Origin: Alteromonas ponticola
Lineage (GTDB): Bacteria; Pseudomonadota; Gammaproteobacteria; Enterobacterales; Alteromonadaceae
DNA: 64,000 nucleotides
Assembly (NCBI RefSeq): GCF_012911815.1
Contig: NZ_JAATNW010000005.1
Location: forward strand, 248,001-312,000
Direction: 5' to 3'
The translations under genes were made by a program, and so were the position numbers. A model generated the notes under the pieces. The model worked only from the letters and a program-made list of their open reading frames with translations. It had not been told where the DNA came from and did not search any database. Positions 37,070 to 45,145 of this stretch are shown piece after piece; the stretch's first letter is position 1, and the number at the start of each line of letters is the position of its first letter.

Positions 37070-37771
37070 TTAATTATTGTTAAACGCGATTTTTATATTT
37101 TCTGCGTCAAACGATTCAATCGGTTTCATCACGAACGTGCGAGTTGAGTTAGGTAACACCAGACTCCCCTCTACCAAATCTTTTGCGTCAAATCCGTTCA
37201 GAGTCAAAGACTGCGTACCATCACTGATACGCCATTCGGTTTTACTAACTCGCCCATATTTGTTACCGATATTCGACACTTCTAATTGCCAGCTATCATC
37301 CTTTGCAATAACACGATTTACATGTAGCTCGGGTTTAGCATCCTTCGGTACCACGTTGAGTAACGTATTAAAATGAATGAGTAATTCTACCCGCGGCTTT
37401 GCTGAAAATGCGTCAGGTAAACTGACTTGTTTAACATTTATCCGATACGTTTTGGATTGCTTTATAACCGGATCTCCAAGGTATCTGACCATAACGGCTT
37501 GCGAACGCCCTGGAGGAACGATGGTGGTCATTGGAATAATGAGAATCTCATCCTCTGCTGGAGTGGTGGTTTCGTTACCAGCGGTATCCATATTCATAGA
37601 ATAAGGGTGAAGCTCCACAGTTAATGGAGTTGGGGACGTGTTGTGGATGCGCATGGTCATTTGTGACCGTTTTCCCACAGGCTCTATGTCAGCCGTCATC
37701 GGTTCTACCTTATAGGCTACGGCTAAGTGGCTATACGCAAGCACTACAGTTAATAATATCCGTTTTAACAT
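37070..37771 (-). CDS. Periplasmic fimbrial chaperone (first copy)
   Basis: PapD-like chaperone. From ATG 37771 it has 233 residues with a clear signal peptide (MLKRILLTVVLAYSHLAVA). An in-frame ATG at 37795 would add eight polar residues before it and has no ribosome site. Chaperone features are the Ig-like N domain (RIHNTSPTPLTVELHPYSM) and IVPPGRSQAVMVRYLGDP, matching the PPG-x-x-Q motif. The DAFSAKPRVELLIHFNTLLNVVP segment corresponds to the G1 strand region. It lies 61 bases downstream of the second pilin gene. Confidence 0.82.
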   Translation of the reverse strand: MLKRILLTVVLAYSHLAVAYKVEPMTADIEPVGKRSQMTMRIHNTSPTPLTVELHPYSMNMDTAGNETTTPAEDEILIIPMTTIVPPGRSQAVMVRYLGDPVIKQSKTYRINVKQVSLPDAFSAKPRVELLIHFNTLLNVVPKDAKPELHVNRVIAKDDSWQLEVSNIGNKYGRVSKTEWRISDGTQSLTLNGFDAKDLVEGSLVLPNSTRTFVMKPIESFDAENIKIAFNNN

Positions 37772-37831
37772 GTGTTGTTCCACCCCTGACTTCATTTGTT
37801 ACTAGTTCACAGTTAATCTACCCTAGCCCCT

Positions 37832-38332
37832 CTAATTGGCTGTGATATTGATCGCTAATGTATCCGAATAACCACCTGCCCACGGCATCGTTTCCTGTGT
37901 TGCGATTGTCAGTGTGGTTGGCATACCCGCTGCTAGCGCAGAAGAACCAGAGTAGTTATGATCAGCCCACTGGTCATTCACACCTGGTCCACCAGTAGTA
38001 GAGAGGGTGAATGGGGTTAAGGTCAATGGGGCGAATGTTGCATCATATTTTATCGCATGATCTTCCTTATCATCGGACTCTAAACCACCTTCCACGCTGA
38101 TTAGCTTCACTACCGCACCTTCAGCGTCGTTACATTGTAGAAACAAATTCACGACTTGTGTTTGTAATCCTATGCTCACATCACCGAAGTCAATGGTGGG
38201 CAACCCGCTATTGGTTACTTCACAAATCGGATTTACAAAAGCCGTCAGATGCAAATCATCGGCCGGTGCGGCCTGTAGTTGCGTAGCGTAAACCATTACC
38301 GCCGCTGCAGAGAATATTGTTACTTTTCTCAT
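37832..38332 (-). CDS. Major-type fimbrial pilin, spore-coat-U-like
   Basis: Secreted pilin candidate of 166 residues. It has a signal peptide (about 1-21, ending LQAAP) and a pair of cysteines (in NPICEV and LQCND) that would form the pilin disulfide. Alternating beta strands end in GGYSDTLAINITAN, like SCPU/archaic pilins. AGGAAAA lies before the ATG. The Ala/Gly/Thr-rich middle (TTGGPGVNDQWADHNYSGSSALAAG) is loop-like. It is the better candidate for the main shaft subunit of the two pilins here. Confidence 0.75.
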   Translation of the reverse strand: MRKVTIFSAAAVMVYATQLQAAPADDLHLTAFVNPICEVTNSGLPTIDFGDVSIGLQTQVVNLFLQCNDAEGAVVKLISVEGGLESDDKEDHAIKYDATFAPLTLTPFTLSTTGGPGVNDQWADHNYSGSSALAAGMPTTLTIATQETMPWAGGYSDTLAINITAN

Positions 38333-38383
38333 GTCAATTTTCCTTATTTAAACAAGTTGGGTTTTAACTGCACCAAGTGCAGA

Positions 38384-38875
38384 TTACAGCGTTGGGACAT
38401 TGTTAAGTGATGGCGATATGCCAACGTGCACAATGTCTTGGTAGTAACCTGAGAAAATCAGGTCACTTTCTGGCGTTATCCTGATTTTTCCAGTAGAAAA
38501 AAAAGGAACTTTGCCTGAACTATCTAATTTATAAAATTTATCTAAATCTGAACTGATTACTTTCTTTTTAATATTTACTTTGTCGATGTCAATTTCAAAG
38601 TGATATTTGTGAAATACATCACTATTGTCATGGTTTATTAAGCCGCCGTTAGCAGATGTGAATGAAATTTCAAAAGGTTGATTGCAATTTAAATGAAATG
38701 GAATTTCATTTATTGTTTTATCTTTTATATCTAATCTATTTCCATTGAAAAAATCTATTTCACAATGTGTTTCAATGACGCCAGTTAAATCTAATGTAAG
38801 CGTATTGGCGTTGATGAAATAGGGAAATAATAAGCAAAAAGAAAATAGTCTCCATCTAATTTTATTAACTTCCAT
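38384..38875 (-). CDS. Fimbrial pilin-like protein, AT-rich first gene of the operon
   Basis: A 163-residue secreted protein: signal peptide about 1-23 (ending INA), cysteines C38 and C64 as a pilin-type disulfide, and a strand-like N terminus (TLTLDLTGVIETHC) that could serve as donor strand. The C terminus YQDIVHVGISPSLNNVPTL matches the tip protein ending ISPSLSTIP. It is strikingly lysine-, asparagine- and phenylalanine-rich, and its DNA is much more AT-rich than the neighbouring housekeeping genes. No ribosome site is obvious before the ATG. The pilin call rests on size, cysteines and operon context. Confidence 0.65.
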   Translation of the reverse strand: MEVNKIRWRLFSFCLLFPYFINANTLTLDLTGVIETHCEIDFFNGNRLDIKDKTINEIPFHLNCNQPFEISFTSANGGLINHDNSDVFHKYHFEIDIDKVNIKKKVISSDLDKFYKLDSSGKVPFFSTGKIRITPESDLIFSGYYQDIVHVGISPSLNNVPTL

Positions 38876-39184
38876 GACAATTAATTACAAAAATTATTTT
38901 GATTAAATATAGTTAAGAAATTATTAATCGCAGGGTGAATAAAGGAGTAAATAGCTTGAAAGGAAGTTGTAAATAAGTTGTAACTAATATAGGGAGGGTG
39001 GGTTAGCTAGTATCATAGCTTGAGTAGCATAAAAACGTGAGGAATCATTCACATGTTTCGCTTATTAGTTATATGTATCAAGCGCTTTCATGGATAAATT
39101 ACTTGAAAATTTTGCGTGAAGCGCCAATTCGCGCTAACGAGTAACAGTCGCTCACGAGTATGAGTATCCCAGCCAGTGTCAGAC
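38876..39184. other. Intergenic region upstream of the fimbrial operon
   Basis: 309 bases between the first pilin gene and the degS stop, without a credible gene. It must hold the fimbrial promoter. The notable element is a phased direct repeat at 38964-38983. A TATATT-like -10 can be found on the minus strand near 38905, but no -35 element I would defend. AGCG/CGCT near 39120-39136 may be the degS 3' hairpin. Confidence 0.55.
38964..38983. repeat. Phased direct repeat AAGTTGTAA upstream of the fimbrial operon
   Basis: AAGTTGTAA occurs at 38964-38972 and again at 38975-38983, so the two copies are offset by 11 bases, about one helical turn. They lie 89-108 bases upstream of the first pilin ATG (38875), a suitable distance for an activator site. 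No known factor is assigned. Confidence 0.6.
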
Positions 39185-40249
39185 TCATGCACCTAACTCG
39201 GCCACCACCACTTTAAATGTAATCAGTTCTTCACCGCGGCTGATTTCCAGTTCCAGTTCAGTGCCCGGCGCCGTTTCAGCAATCATGTCCAGTGTTTTCG
39301 AGGCACTTTCCAGACGCACGCCATCAATGGCGAGGATCATATCACCCGGTTTTAGGCCAGCTTTACCCACGGGGCTGTTGTTGGAAACTGCCGTCACCAC
39401 AATGCCCGGACCACCCCGGTATTCCTGGCCGATAAAGCCTAGCTGTCCGCGTGTGACTTTACCTTCGGTAATAATTTCATCCATCACCCTTTTGGCCAAC
39501 TCATAAGGCACGGCAAAGTTGATTCCGTCTACGTTTCTGACGCGACGAGATGAATCTCTGACCTGAAAGTTAGCATTGGTGATCCCCACCAGGTAGCCGT
39601 TACTGTCTACCAGCGCACCACCAGAATTACCTTGATTCAATACAGCATCGGTTTGTATAAAGTCAACGTAATTAGATAGGCCGTTGCGACCGGCACGACT
39701 CACTATGCCGTGAGTAATGGTCTGGCCCAAATCGTAGGGGTTACCAATGGCCATCACCAGATCACCTACGCGTAAATTGGGTTCTTTAAGCTGAGGCATA
39801 ACGTGTAAATTGTCAGCATTCACTTTTAACACCGCTAAATCGGTTAACGGGTCGTTACCAATGATCTGTGCTTCCAGTACCCGTCCGTCTTGGACCGCAA
39901 CAAAGATGCTATCGGCATTTTGCACGACATGATGGCAGGTAAGTAAATAGCCATTTTCAGTCATAATCACACCCGAACCTAGGCTAGTACGTTCTCGTGG
40001 TTGATTGCGAAACAGACCGGTGTCGTTTTCAATGCTGACACTGTAAATATTAACCACTGCCGGAGCCGCTTGGCTTAGGGAATTGAAATGCGATTCTCTT
40101 ACGGGCGCCAATGGCGACTCACTGAACAGATTTTCAGAAAACCCACTGTTCTTACGCAAATCTGGGACTAACAGCAAAATTAACACAGCAACGATTAGCC
40201 CTAGTAAAACAGCTTTAAAAAGATAGGTTAAAAATCGAGTACTGGACAC
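39185..40249 (-). CDS. degS: Site-1 serine protease DegS
   Basis: Membrane-anchored HtrA protease that senses unfolded outer-membrane proteins and starts RseA cleavage to release sigma-E. The product has 354 residues. One N-terminal membrane helix (about 10-29) precedes the protease domain with catalytic H107, D137 and S209 (GNSGG). A single PDZ domain follows (about 260-350). The single PDZ and membrane anchor separate it from DegQ, its neighbour upstream on the same strand. Confidence 0.95.
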   Translation of the reverse strand: MSSTRFLTYLFKAVLLGLIVAVLILLLVPDLRKNSGFSENLFSESPLAPVRESHFNSLSQAAPAVVNIYSVSIENDTGLFRNQPRERTSLGSGVIMTENGYLLTCHHVVQNADSIFVAVQDGRVLEAQIIGNDPLTDLAVLKVNADNLHVMPQLKEPNLRVGDLVMAIGNPYDLGQTITHGIVSRAGRNGLSNYVDFIQTDAVLNQGNSGGALVDSNGYLVGITNANFQVRDSSRRVRNVDGINFAVPYELAKRVMDEIITEGKVTRGQLGFIGQEYRGGPGIVVTAVSNNSPVGKAGLKPGDMILAIDGVRLESASKTLDMIAETAPGTELELEISRGEELITFKVVVAELGA

Positions 40250-40369
40250 GTCGGCAGATTCTCTGTTGTCGTAAATTCAGAACGAGTCAGACACCATTCT
40301 AAATTTTGAAAGTTAAATCAAAACAAAGAATAACACTGTTGAAACTGATCGCCAATGGAAATGGAAAGA

Positions 40370-40390
40370 GGGCAGCGAAGGCCGCTGCCC
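40370..40390 (-). terminator. GC-rich hairpin after degQ
   Basis: GGGCAGCG (40370-40377) and CGCTGCCC (40383-40390) form a perfect 8-bp stem with a 5-base loop just beyond the degQ stop. On the minus strand it is followed by CTCTTTCC, a weak T-run. Confidence 0.65.
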
Positions 40391-40400
40391 GAAAAGATAG

Positions 40401-41768
40401 CTATCGGATAACCAGGTAAAGGGTAGAGTTGCCACGTCTGACATTCAATGCAATCACACCTGTGGCGGAGTCCAGCGCATCACGAAATTCGCTTACCGTG
40501 GTCACTCTGCTGCGGTTAACCCCGATGATCACATCATCTGATTGCAGACCAATGCGTGCGGCGGGACTGTTGCGTTGTAGCTCAGTAACCAGAACACCGG
40601 CATTACCTGCACCGTCATCGCCATTCATCAGGGTGGCACCTTCCAGCGCAGGATGAATTTGCGCCGCAGTCACTTCAGACTGGGTGGCATCGTCCAATAC
40701 CACTTCCACATTCATCTTGTCGCCTTTGCGCAATACAGTAAGCTCCACCTCTGCACCAGCACCCATGCTCGCAATTTTGGCCCGCAACTCAGCGAAGCTA
40801 TGCAAGTTTCTACCATTGACCGCGGTGATGATATCACCTGCCTGCAAGCCAGCTTTGGCCGCAGCCGATTCGGGCTGAACTTCGCTTACGAATGCGCCAA
40901 TGTTCACTTTGGCATTCATCGCTTCGGCTAAGCCAGCATCCACATCACTTCCAAGAATTCCGAGTAAGCCGCGACGCACCTCGCCAAATTCGGCAATCTG
41001 ATCAATCAGGCTTTTCATCATGTTACTGGGGATGGCAAAACCAATACCGACGTTACCCCCATTGGGACCAAAGATAGCGGTGTTAATGCCAACTAATTCG
41101 CCTTTAAGGTTCACCAGTGCTCCGCCAGAGTTGCCGCGGTTTATCGCAGCATCGGTTTGAATGTAGTCTTCATAGCCACCAATATTCAGCCCTGAACGGC
41201 CCAACGCACTGACAATCCCAGAGGTAACGGTTTGAGAAAGGCCAAACGGGTTACCGATTGCTACCACAAAATCACCAACCCGAATTTTATCTGAATTCGC
41301 AATTGGCAGTGCAGTTAAATCATTGGCATCAATTTTCAGTAACGCGATGTCACTTTGCTCATCTTCACCCAGCTTTTTCGCCTTGAACACTCTGCCACCG
41401 GTGAGTTTTACGGTAATTTCGTCAGCGTTTTGAACGACGTGGGCATTGGTGACTACATAGCCTTTATCAGCATCTATGATTACCCCAGAGCCTAACCCCC
41501 TGAATGGGCGCTCCTGAACCTGTTCCTGTGGGCCGCCAAAGAAATAGCGGAACATTTCGGGCACTTGCTGACGCGCAGTTTGCGTCCCCTCTACCGCAAT
41601 ACTTACCACCGCGGGCGTTGCCTGCTCAAGCATTGGCGCTAAAGAGGGCACTTCTTTGTCTTTATCATTGCCGAAAAAGGGTAATGCTGCCGAAGCATGC
41701 ATCTGAAGACCAAAGGCGCCAACAATTATACCGGACACCATCAACATCTGGCGAAAACGCTTGTTCAT
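40401..41768 (-). CDS. degQ: Periplasmic HtrA protease DegQ/DegP
   Basis: Oligomeric periplasmic serine protease and chaperone for misfolded envelope proteins. The product has 455 residues. It has a signal peptide (about 1-28), an LA-loop region around 65-90 (FFGGPQEQVQERPFRG), catalytic H110, D140 and S214 (RGNSGGALV), and two PDZ domains (about 260-350 and 365-450). The position next to degS, plus a length near E. coli DegQ, favours degQ; functionally it may cover DegP too. Confidence 0.92.
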   Translation of the reverse strand: MNKRFRQMLMVSGIIVGAFGLQMHASAALPFFGNDKDKEVPSLAPMLEQATPAVVSIAVEGTQTARQQVPEMFRYFFGGPQEQVQERPFRGLGSGVIIDADKGYVVTNAHVVQNADEITVKLTGGRVFKAKKLGEDEQSDIALLKIDANDLTALPIANSDKIRVGDFVVAIGNPFGLSQTVTSGIVSALGRSGLNIGGYEDYIQTDAAINRGNSGGALVNLKGELVGINTAIFGPNGGNVGIGFAIPSNMMKSLIDQIAEFGEVRRGLLGILGSDVDAGLAEAMNAKVNIGAFVSEVQPESAAAKAGLQAGDIITAVNGRNLHSFAELRAKIASMGAGAEVELTVLRKGDKMNVEVVLDDATQSEVTAAQIHPALEGATLMNGDDGAGNAGVLVTELQRNSPAARIGLQSDDVIIGVNRSRVTTVSEFRDALDSATGVIALNVRRGNSTLYLVIR

Positions 41769-41845
41769 ACTCGCTTACACTCCTTACAAAATTATGCGAT
41801 ATATGTGGTTAACTCAGAGACTGAAGGGAATACAAAAAAGTTCCC

Positions 41846-42295
41846 TTAGCGGGTTTTTTCCTCGGTAGACTGCCCGGCAGAACCGATGAATAACCCGGAG
41901 CCTGTGTTTGCAAAATCAAGTGGCTGAGCACCAGCAACTTTTGATTCTTTATTCTTTTCTTTGCCTTTTAGATTATTTCTCAAATAAGACGTGGCTTGTT
42001 CCCCGTAAAACGGAACACGAGACGCATCGTCGCTGTCACCCTGTTTCAGCAGAATTTCATATTCCTGTACCTGCTGTTTGAGTGCATAGCATTGGTTCTC
42101 AATGTCTTCAATGGTTTGACGGGTTTGGTGAATGTGGTGTTCAGCCTGTTGTGCCATCATGTCTTTAATTGACTGTTCAGCGCGTTTTTCAGCAGTGCTG
42201 TTATCCGACCCAGTATACATATGACGAGCAACAAAAAATCCAATAATCAGGCCTGTAGCCAGTAATGCTAAAGGAATTAATACATCCATCGACAT
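41846..42295 (-). CDS. zapG: Inner-membrane division/envelope protein ZapG (YhcB, DUF1043)
   Basis: A 149-residue bitopic protein with one N-terminal helix (LIPLALLATGLIIGFFVARH). A coiled coil follows (about 35-85, SIKDMMAQQAEHHIHQTRQTIEDIENQCYAL) and a disordered C-terminal tail. In E. coli YhcB links cell division with cell-wall and phospholipid synthesis. It is divergent from zapE here and next to degQ, the conserved neighbourhood. Confidence 0.9.
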   Translation of the reverse strand: MSMDVLIPLALLATGLIIGFFVARHMYTGSDNSTAEKRAEQSIKDMMAQQAEHHIHQTRQTIEDIENQCYALKQQVQEYEILLKQGDSDDASRVPFYGEQATSYLRNNLKGKEKNKESKVAGAQPLDFANTGSGLFIGSAGQSTEEKTR

Positions 42296-42538
42296 CTCCA
42301 GTTTATTCTTTTGGGTAATTAGGGTTGGTACTTATTAATACGCTTCATAGCGATGTTTAGTGCGGTTTTTCCAAGACTATAGCAAGTAACCGCCGCTAAT
42401 GCGCAGAAAAATGTATGTCAATGTGCGAAGAACTGTACATCGGAAATGCGCAAAATTTACTATTCACCGTGATTTCCCCTTAAATTAAGGCCATAATAAC
42501 TTTTTTCAAGCGCCTTATAAGATTATCAATTTATTACC

Positions 42539-43660
42539 ATGAGTTCAGCAGTATCGCCACCGATGACGCCCTGGCAAAAATATCAGCAAGACCTCACTTT
42601 ACCAGACTTTCATTATGATGCAGCCCAGGAGAATGCGGTAAAAGAGTTACAACGTTTGTACGATGATCTCACCCGCACTCAGCCCGAATCAAAGTGGTCA
42701 CATAAAATTAAGTCACTGTTTGGCAAAGCCGAATCGGTGCCAGTAGTGCAGGGAGTTTATTTTTATGGTGGTGTTGGCCGCGGGAAAACTTACCTGGTGG
42801 ATACTTTTTACGAATGCCTGCCGTTTGATAACAAAATGCGTGTGCATTTTCACCGGTTCATGCATCGTATTCACGATGAGTTAAAGCAACTTAAAGATGT
42901 GTCCGACCCACTGCAAAGTATTGCTGCAAAAATTGCTAAAGAAACGCGGGTGATCTGTTTTGATGAATTTTTTGTCTCTGACATCACCGATGCCATGATC
43001 CTGGGTACCTTGATGGAAGCCCTGTTCAAACACCGCATTGTGTTGGTTGCTACCTCCAATATTGTTCCAGATGATTTATATAAAAACGGCTTACAGCGCG
43101 CGCGCTTTCTACCCGCCATCAGACTGATTAATGACAATACGCGTGTGGTCAATGTCGACAGCGGTATTGATTATCGCCTTCGCACGCTGGAGCAGGCAGA
43201 GATTTATCATCATCCATTGGATGAGGCGGCGACCAAAAACCTGCATGAATATTTTTTACAGTTGGCACCAGAAGTAGGCACTGAAGAAGAAACGATTGAA
43301 ATTAATCATCGGCCGTTAAAAACGACTCGCAACGCGGATGGGGTAATGATGATTGACTTTAAAGTGTTATGCGAAGGCCCTCGCAGTCAAAGTGATTACA
43401 TTGAAATCAGCCGTTTATATCACTCTGTCTTGCTCGCCAATGTTAAGCAGATGGGACAAAACAATGATGACACGGCAAGACGCTTCATCGCCATGGTAGA
43501 CGAGTTTTACGAACGTAATGTTAAGTTAATTATGTCGGCCGCCGTTCCATTGACCTCACTATACAGTGAAGGAAAACTCAGCTTTGAATTTAAACGTTGC
43601 TTAAGCCGACTTAAAGAAATGCAGTCACATGAGTACCTGGCGCTGCAGCATTTACCGTAG
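42539..43660 (+). CDS. zapE: Cell-division AFG1-like ATPase ZapE
   Basis: ATPase that associates with the Z-ring and is needed for growth under low oxygen or high temperature in E. coli. The product has 373 residues, with Walker A GGVGRGKT (77-84), Walker B VICFDEFFVSD and the family region HFHRFMHRIHDEL. The ATG is at 42539; the short upstream gap to zapG (243 bases) holds divergent promoters. In E. coli rplM-rpsI adjoin zapE; here they are 31 kb away. Confidence 0.94.
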   Translation: MSSAVSPPMTPWQKYQQDLTLPDFHYDAAQENAVKELQRLYDDLTRTQPESKWSHKIKSLFGKAESVPVVQGVYFYGGVGRGKTYLVDTFYECLPFDNKMRVHFHRFMHRIHDELKQLKDVSDPLQSIAAKIAKETRVICFDEFFVSDITDAMILGTLMEALFKHRIVLVATSNIVPDDLYKNGLQRARFLPAIRLINDNTRVVNVDSGIDYRLRTLEQAEIYHHPLDEAATKNLHEYFLQLAPEVGTEEETIEINHRPLKTTRNADGVMMIDFKVLCEGPRSQSDYIEISRLYHSVLLANVKQMGQNNDDTARRFIAMVDEFYERNVKLIMSAAVPLTSLYSEGKLSFEFKRCLSRLKEMQSHEYLALQHLP

Positions 43661-43763
43661 GGGCTGTTATCGTGCTCATTATCGGGTAGAATCGGCCTAA
43701 TTTTTTATCCCTGAAACGGGATAGCCTGAGAACAGATACACATAAAGATACGAGAACGTAAAA

Positions 43764-44486
43764 ATGGGAAGAGCATTTGAAGTAAGAAAAGCGGCAATGG
43801 CTAAAACCGCTGGCGCAAAAACCAAGGTGTATTCTAAGTACGGTAAGGAAATTTACGTCTGCGCCAAAAACGGAGGGGCCGATCCCGACACCAATCTGTC
43901 ACTTAAACGCCTGATGGAAAAAGCCAAAAAAGATCAGGTTCCCGGTCACGTAATCGACAAAGCGATTGATAAAGCGGCGGGTGGCGCCGGTGAGGACTTC
44001 GTGCCCGCGCGTTATGAAGGCTTCGGCCCGGGTAATTGTATGGTGATTGTTGATTGCTTAACCGATAACAACAACCGTACCATCACCGATGTGCGTAACT
44101 GTTTCACCAAGACCGGCGCAAAAATTGGCGCCCCGGGTGCGGTATCGCACATGTTTGATCATCAGGCCATTTTTGTATTTGCAGGCGAAGACGAAGATGC
44201 GGTATTAGAAGTGCTGATGGAAGCTGACGTAGACGTGACCGAGGTGGAAGAAGAAGACGGTAAGATCACGGTTTATGCGCCAAACACTGAGTTTTTCAAA
44301 GTCAAAACCGCGCTCACCGATGCGTATCCTGAAATTAATTTTGACGCCGAAGAAATCAGCTGGATCCCACAAACGGAAACAGACATCAGCGAAGAGGACT
44401 TACCCATGTTTGAAAAATTCATGGAAATGCTAAACGACTGCGATGATGTACAGGATGTTTATCACAATGCGAATTTGCCTGGGTGA
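43764..44486 (+). CDS. yebC: YebC/PmpR-family regulatory protein
   Basis: A 240-residue three-domain protein of the YebC/TACO1 family. Members are reported as transcription regulators and, more recently, as translation factors that relieve ribosome stalling. The N terminus is slightly unusual: [43 protein letters not shown]. The family motif [19 protein letters not shown] and the acidic C-terminal end are present. This N-terminal form fits the YeeN-like branch better than the RuvC-linked YebC; no ruv genes are near. Confidence 0.88.
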   Translation: MGRAFEVRKAAMAKTAGAKTKVYSKYGKEIYVCAKNGGADPDTNLSLKRLMEKAKKDQVPGHVIDKAIDKAAGGAGEDFVPARYEGFGPGNCMVIVDCLTDNNNRTITDVRNCFTKTGAKIGAPGAVSHMFDHQAIFVFAGEDEDAVLEVLMEADVDVTEVEEEDGKITVYAPNTEFFKVKTALTDAYPEINFDAEEISWIPQTETDISEEDLPMFEKFMEMLNDCDDVQDVYHNANLPG

Positions 44487-44524
44487 ACATTACGCCACAT
44501 AATTTGCTGAAACCATTGTAAAAG

Positions 44525-44547
44525 CCCACTTCCAGAAGTGGGTTTTT
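44525..44547 (+). terminator. Intrinsic terminator after yebC
   Basis: CCCACTT (44525-44531), loop CCAG, AAGTGGG (44536-44542) and five T. Confidence 0.92.
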
Positions 44548-44550
44548 AGT

Positions 44551-45145
44551 ATTAAGGACATAGCAGCAAAATGGGTTCCCCACTAAGCGAACTTAAATTG
44601 ACTTGTACGAAATTTAACCAAATCATTGATCTTTTTAGACCTCGCAAGGTTATAGACCTGAACGACAAGTATTAACAAAAAGTAATGTTTGTTAACTTTT
44701 GTCGTTTGCATATCGCGTGAAGCGATTCTCACCGTTGAATTTTCATTTAAGACAGTGCGAAACATTGCTGTATTCACGTCTAAACAATAACAACTAGCAG
44801 TCTCTACCGTCCACGACAATGACAGGGGATTAACTATTCACACTACAAACTTTATCTGCTCAATAACGCTGTAGGTTTTTGTTTGATGCTCGTGCTATTA
44901 CTGAAGTTAACAGTAATTAGCAGTAAGACACGGCTGGGCGAAGCGACACCCTGAATTGTATGTTGCGATAGATATTTCTTTACTTAATCGTAAATCGCTA
45001 TTGGTAGTGCCCCAAATGATGCTTTAACCATAATTTAACCAGGAAGCTTGTTTTTAAGTACTTATAGACTAAGTACGGTGGAAGCTTATCTACCAATCGT
45101 TGCGGAGGTAATCGCAAATTACGATAGTAAAGGAATCGAAAGATT
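44551..45145. other. 595-base intergenic region before the PEP-CTERM gene
   Basis: No credible gene is present: the open frames are short, lack ribosome sites and have poor composition. It is AT-rich. AATTTAACCA appears near 44608 and again near 45032. CAGTAA occurs twice close together near 44910-44925. The composite dyad at 45044-45087 is the strongest structure. No convincing sigma-54 -24/-12 element was found by eye. Confidence 0.6.
45044..45087. promoter_or_regulatory. Composite dyad upstream of the PEP-CTERM gene
   Basis: GTACTTA (45058-45064) and TAAGTAC (45070-45076) are a perfect inverted repeat across a 5-base spacer. They are flanked by two copies of the palindrome AAGCTT (45044-45049 and 45082-45087), each within the 8-mer GGAAGCTT. 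The whole element lies 59 bases before the ATG at 45146. It could be an operator or a hairpin in the leader. Confidence 0.55.

Noticed and set aside
44583-44819. 78-codon minus-strand frame in the gap after yebC
   Set aside because: No ribosome site, poor composition, no recognisable domain; treated as chance in AT-rich DNA.
45001-45110. Sigma-54 -24/-12 promoter for the PEP-CTERM gene
   Set aside because: No GG-N10-GC pair with matching flanks was found in the likely region.
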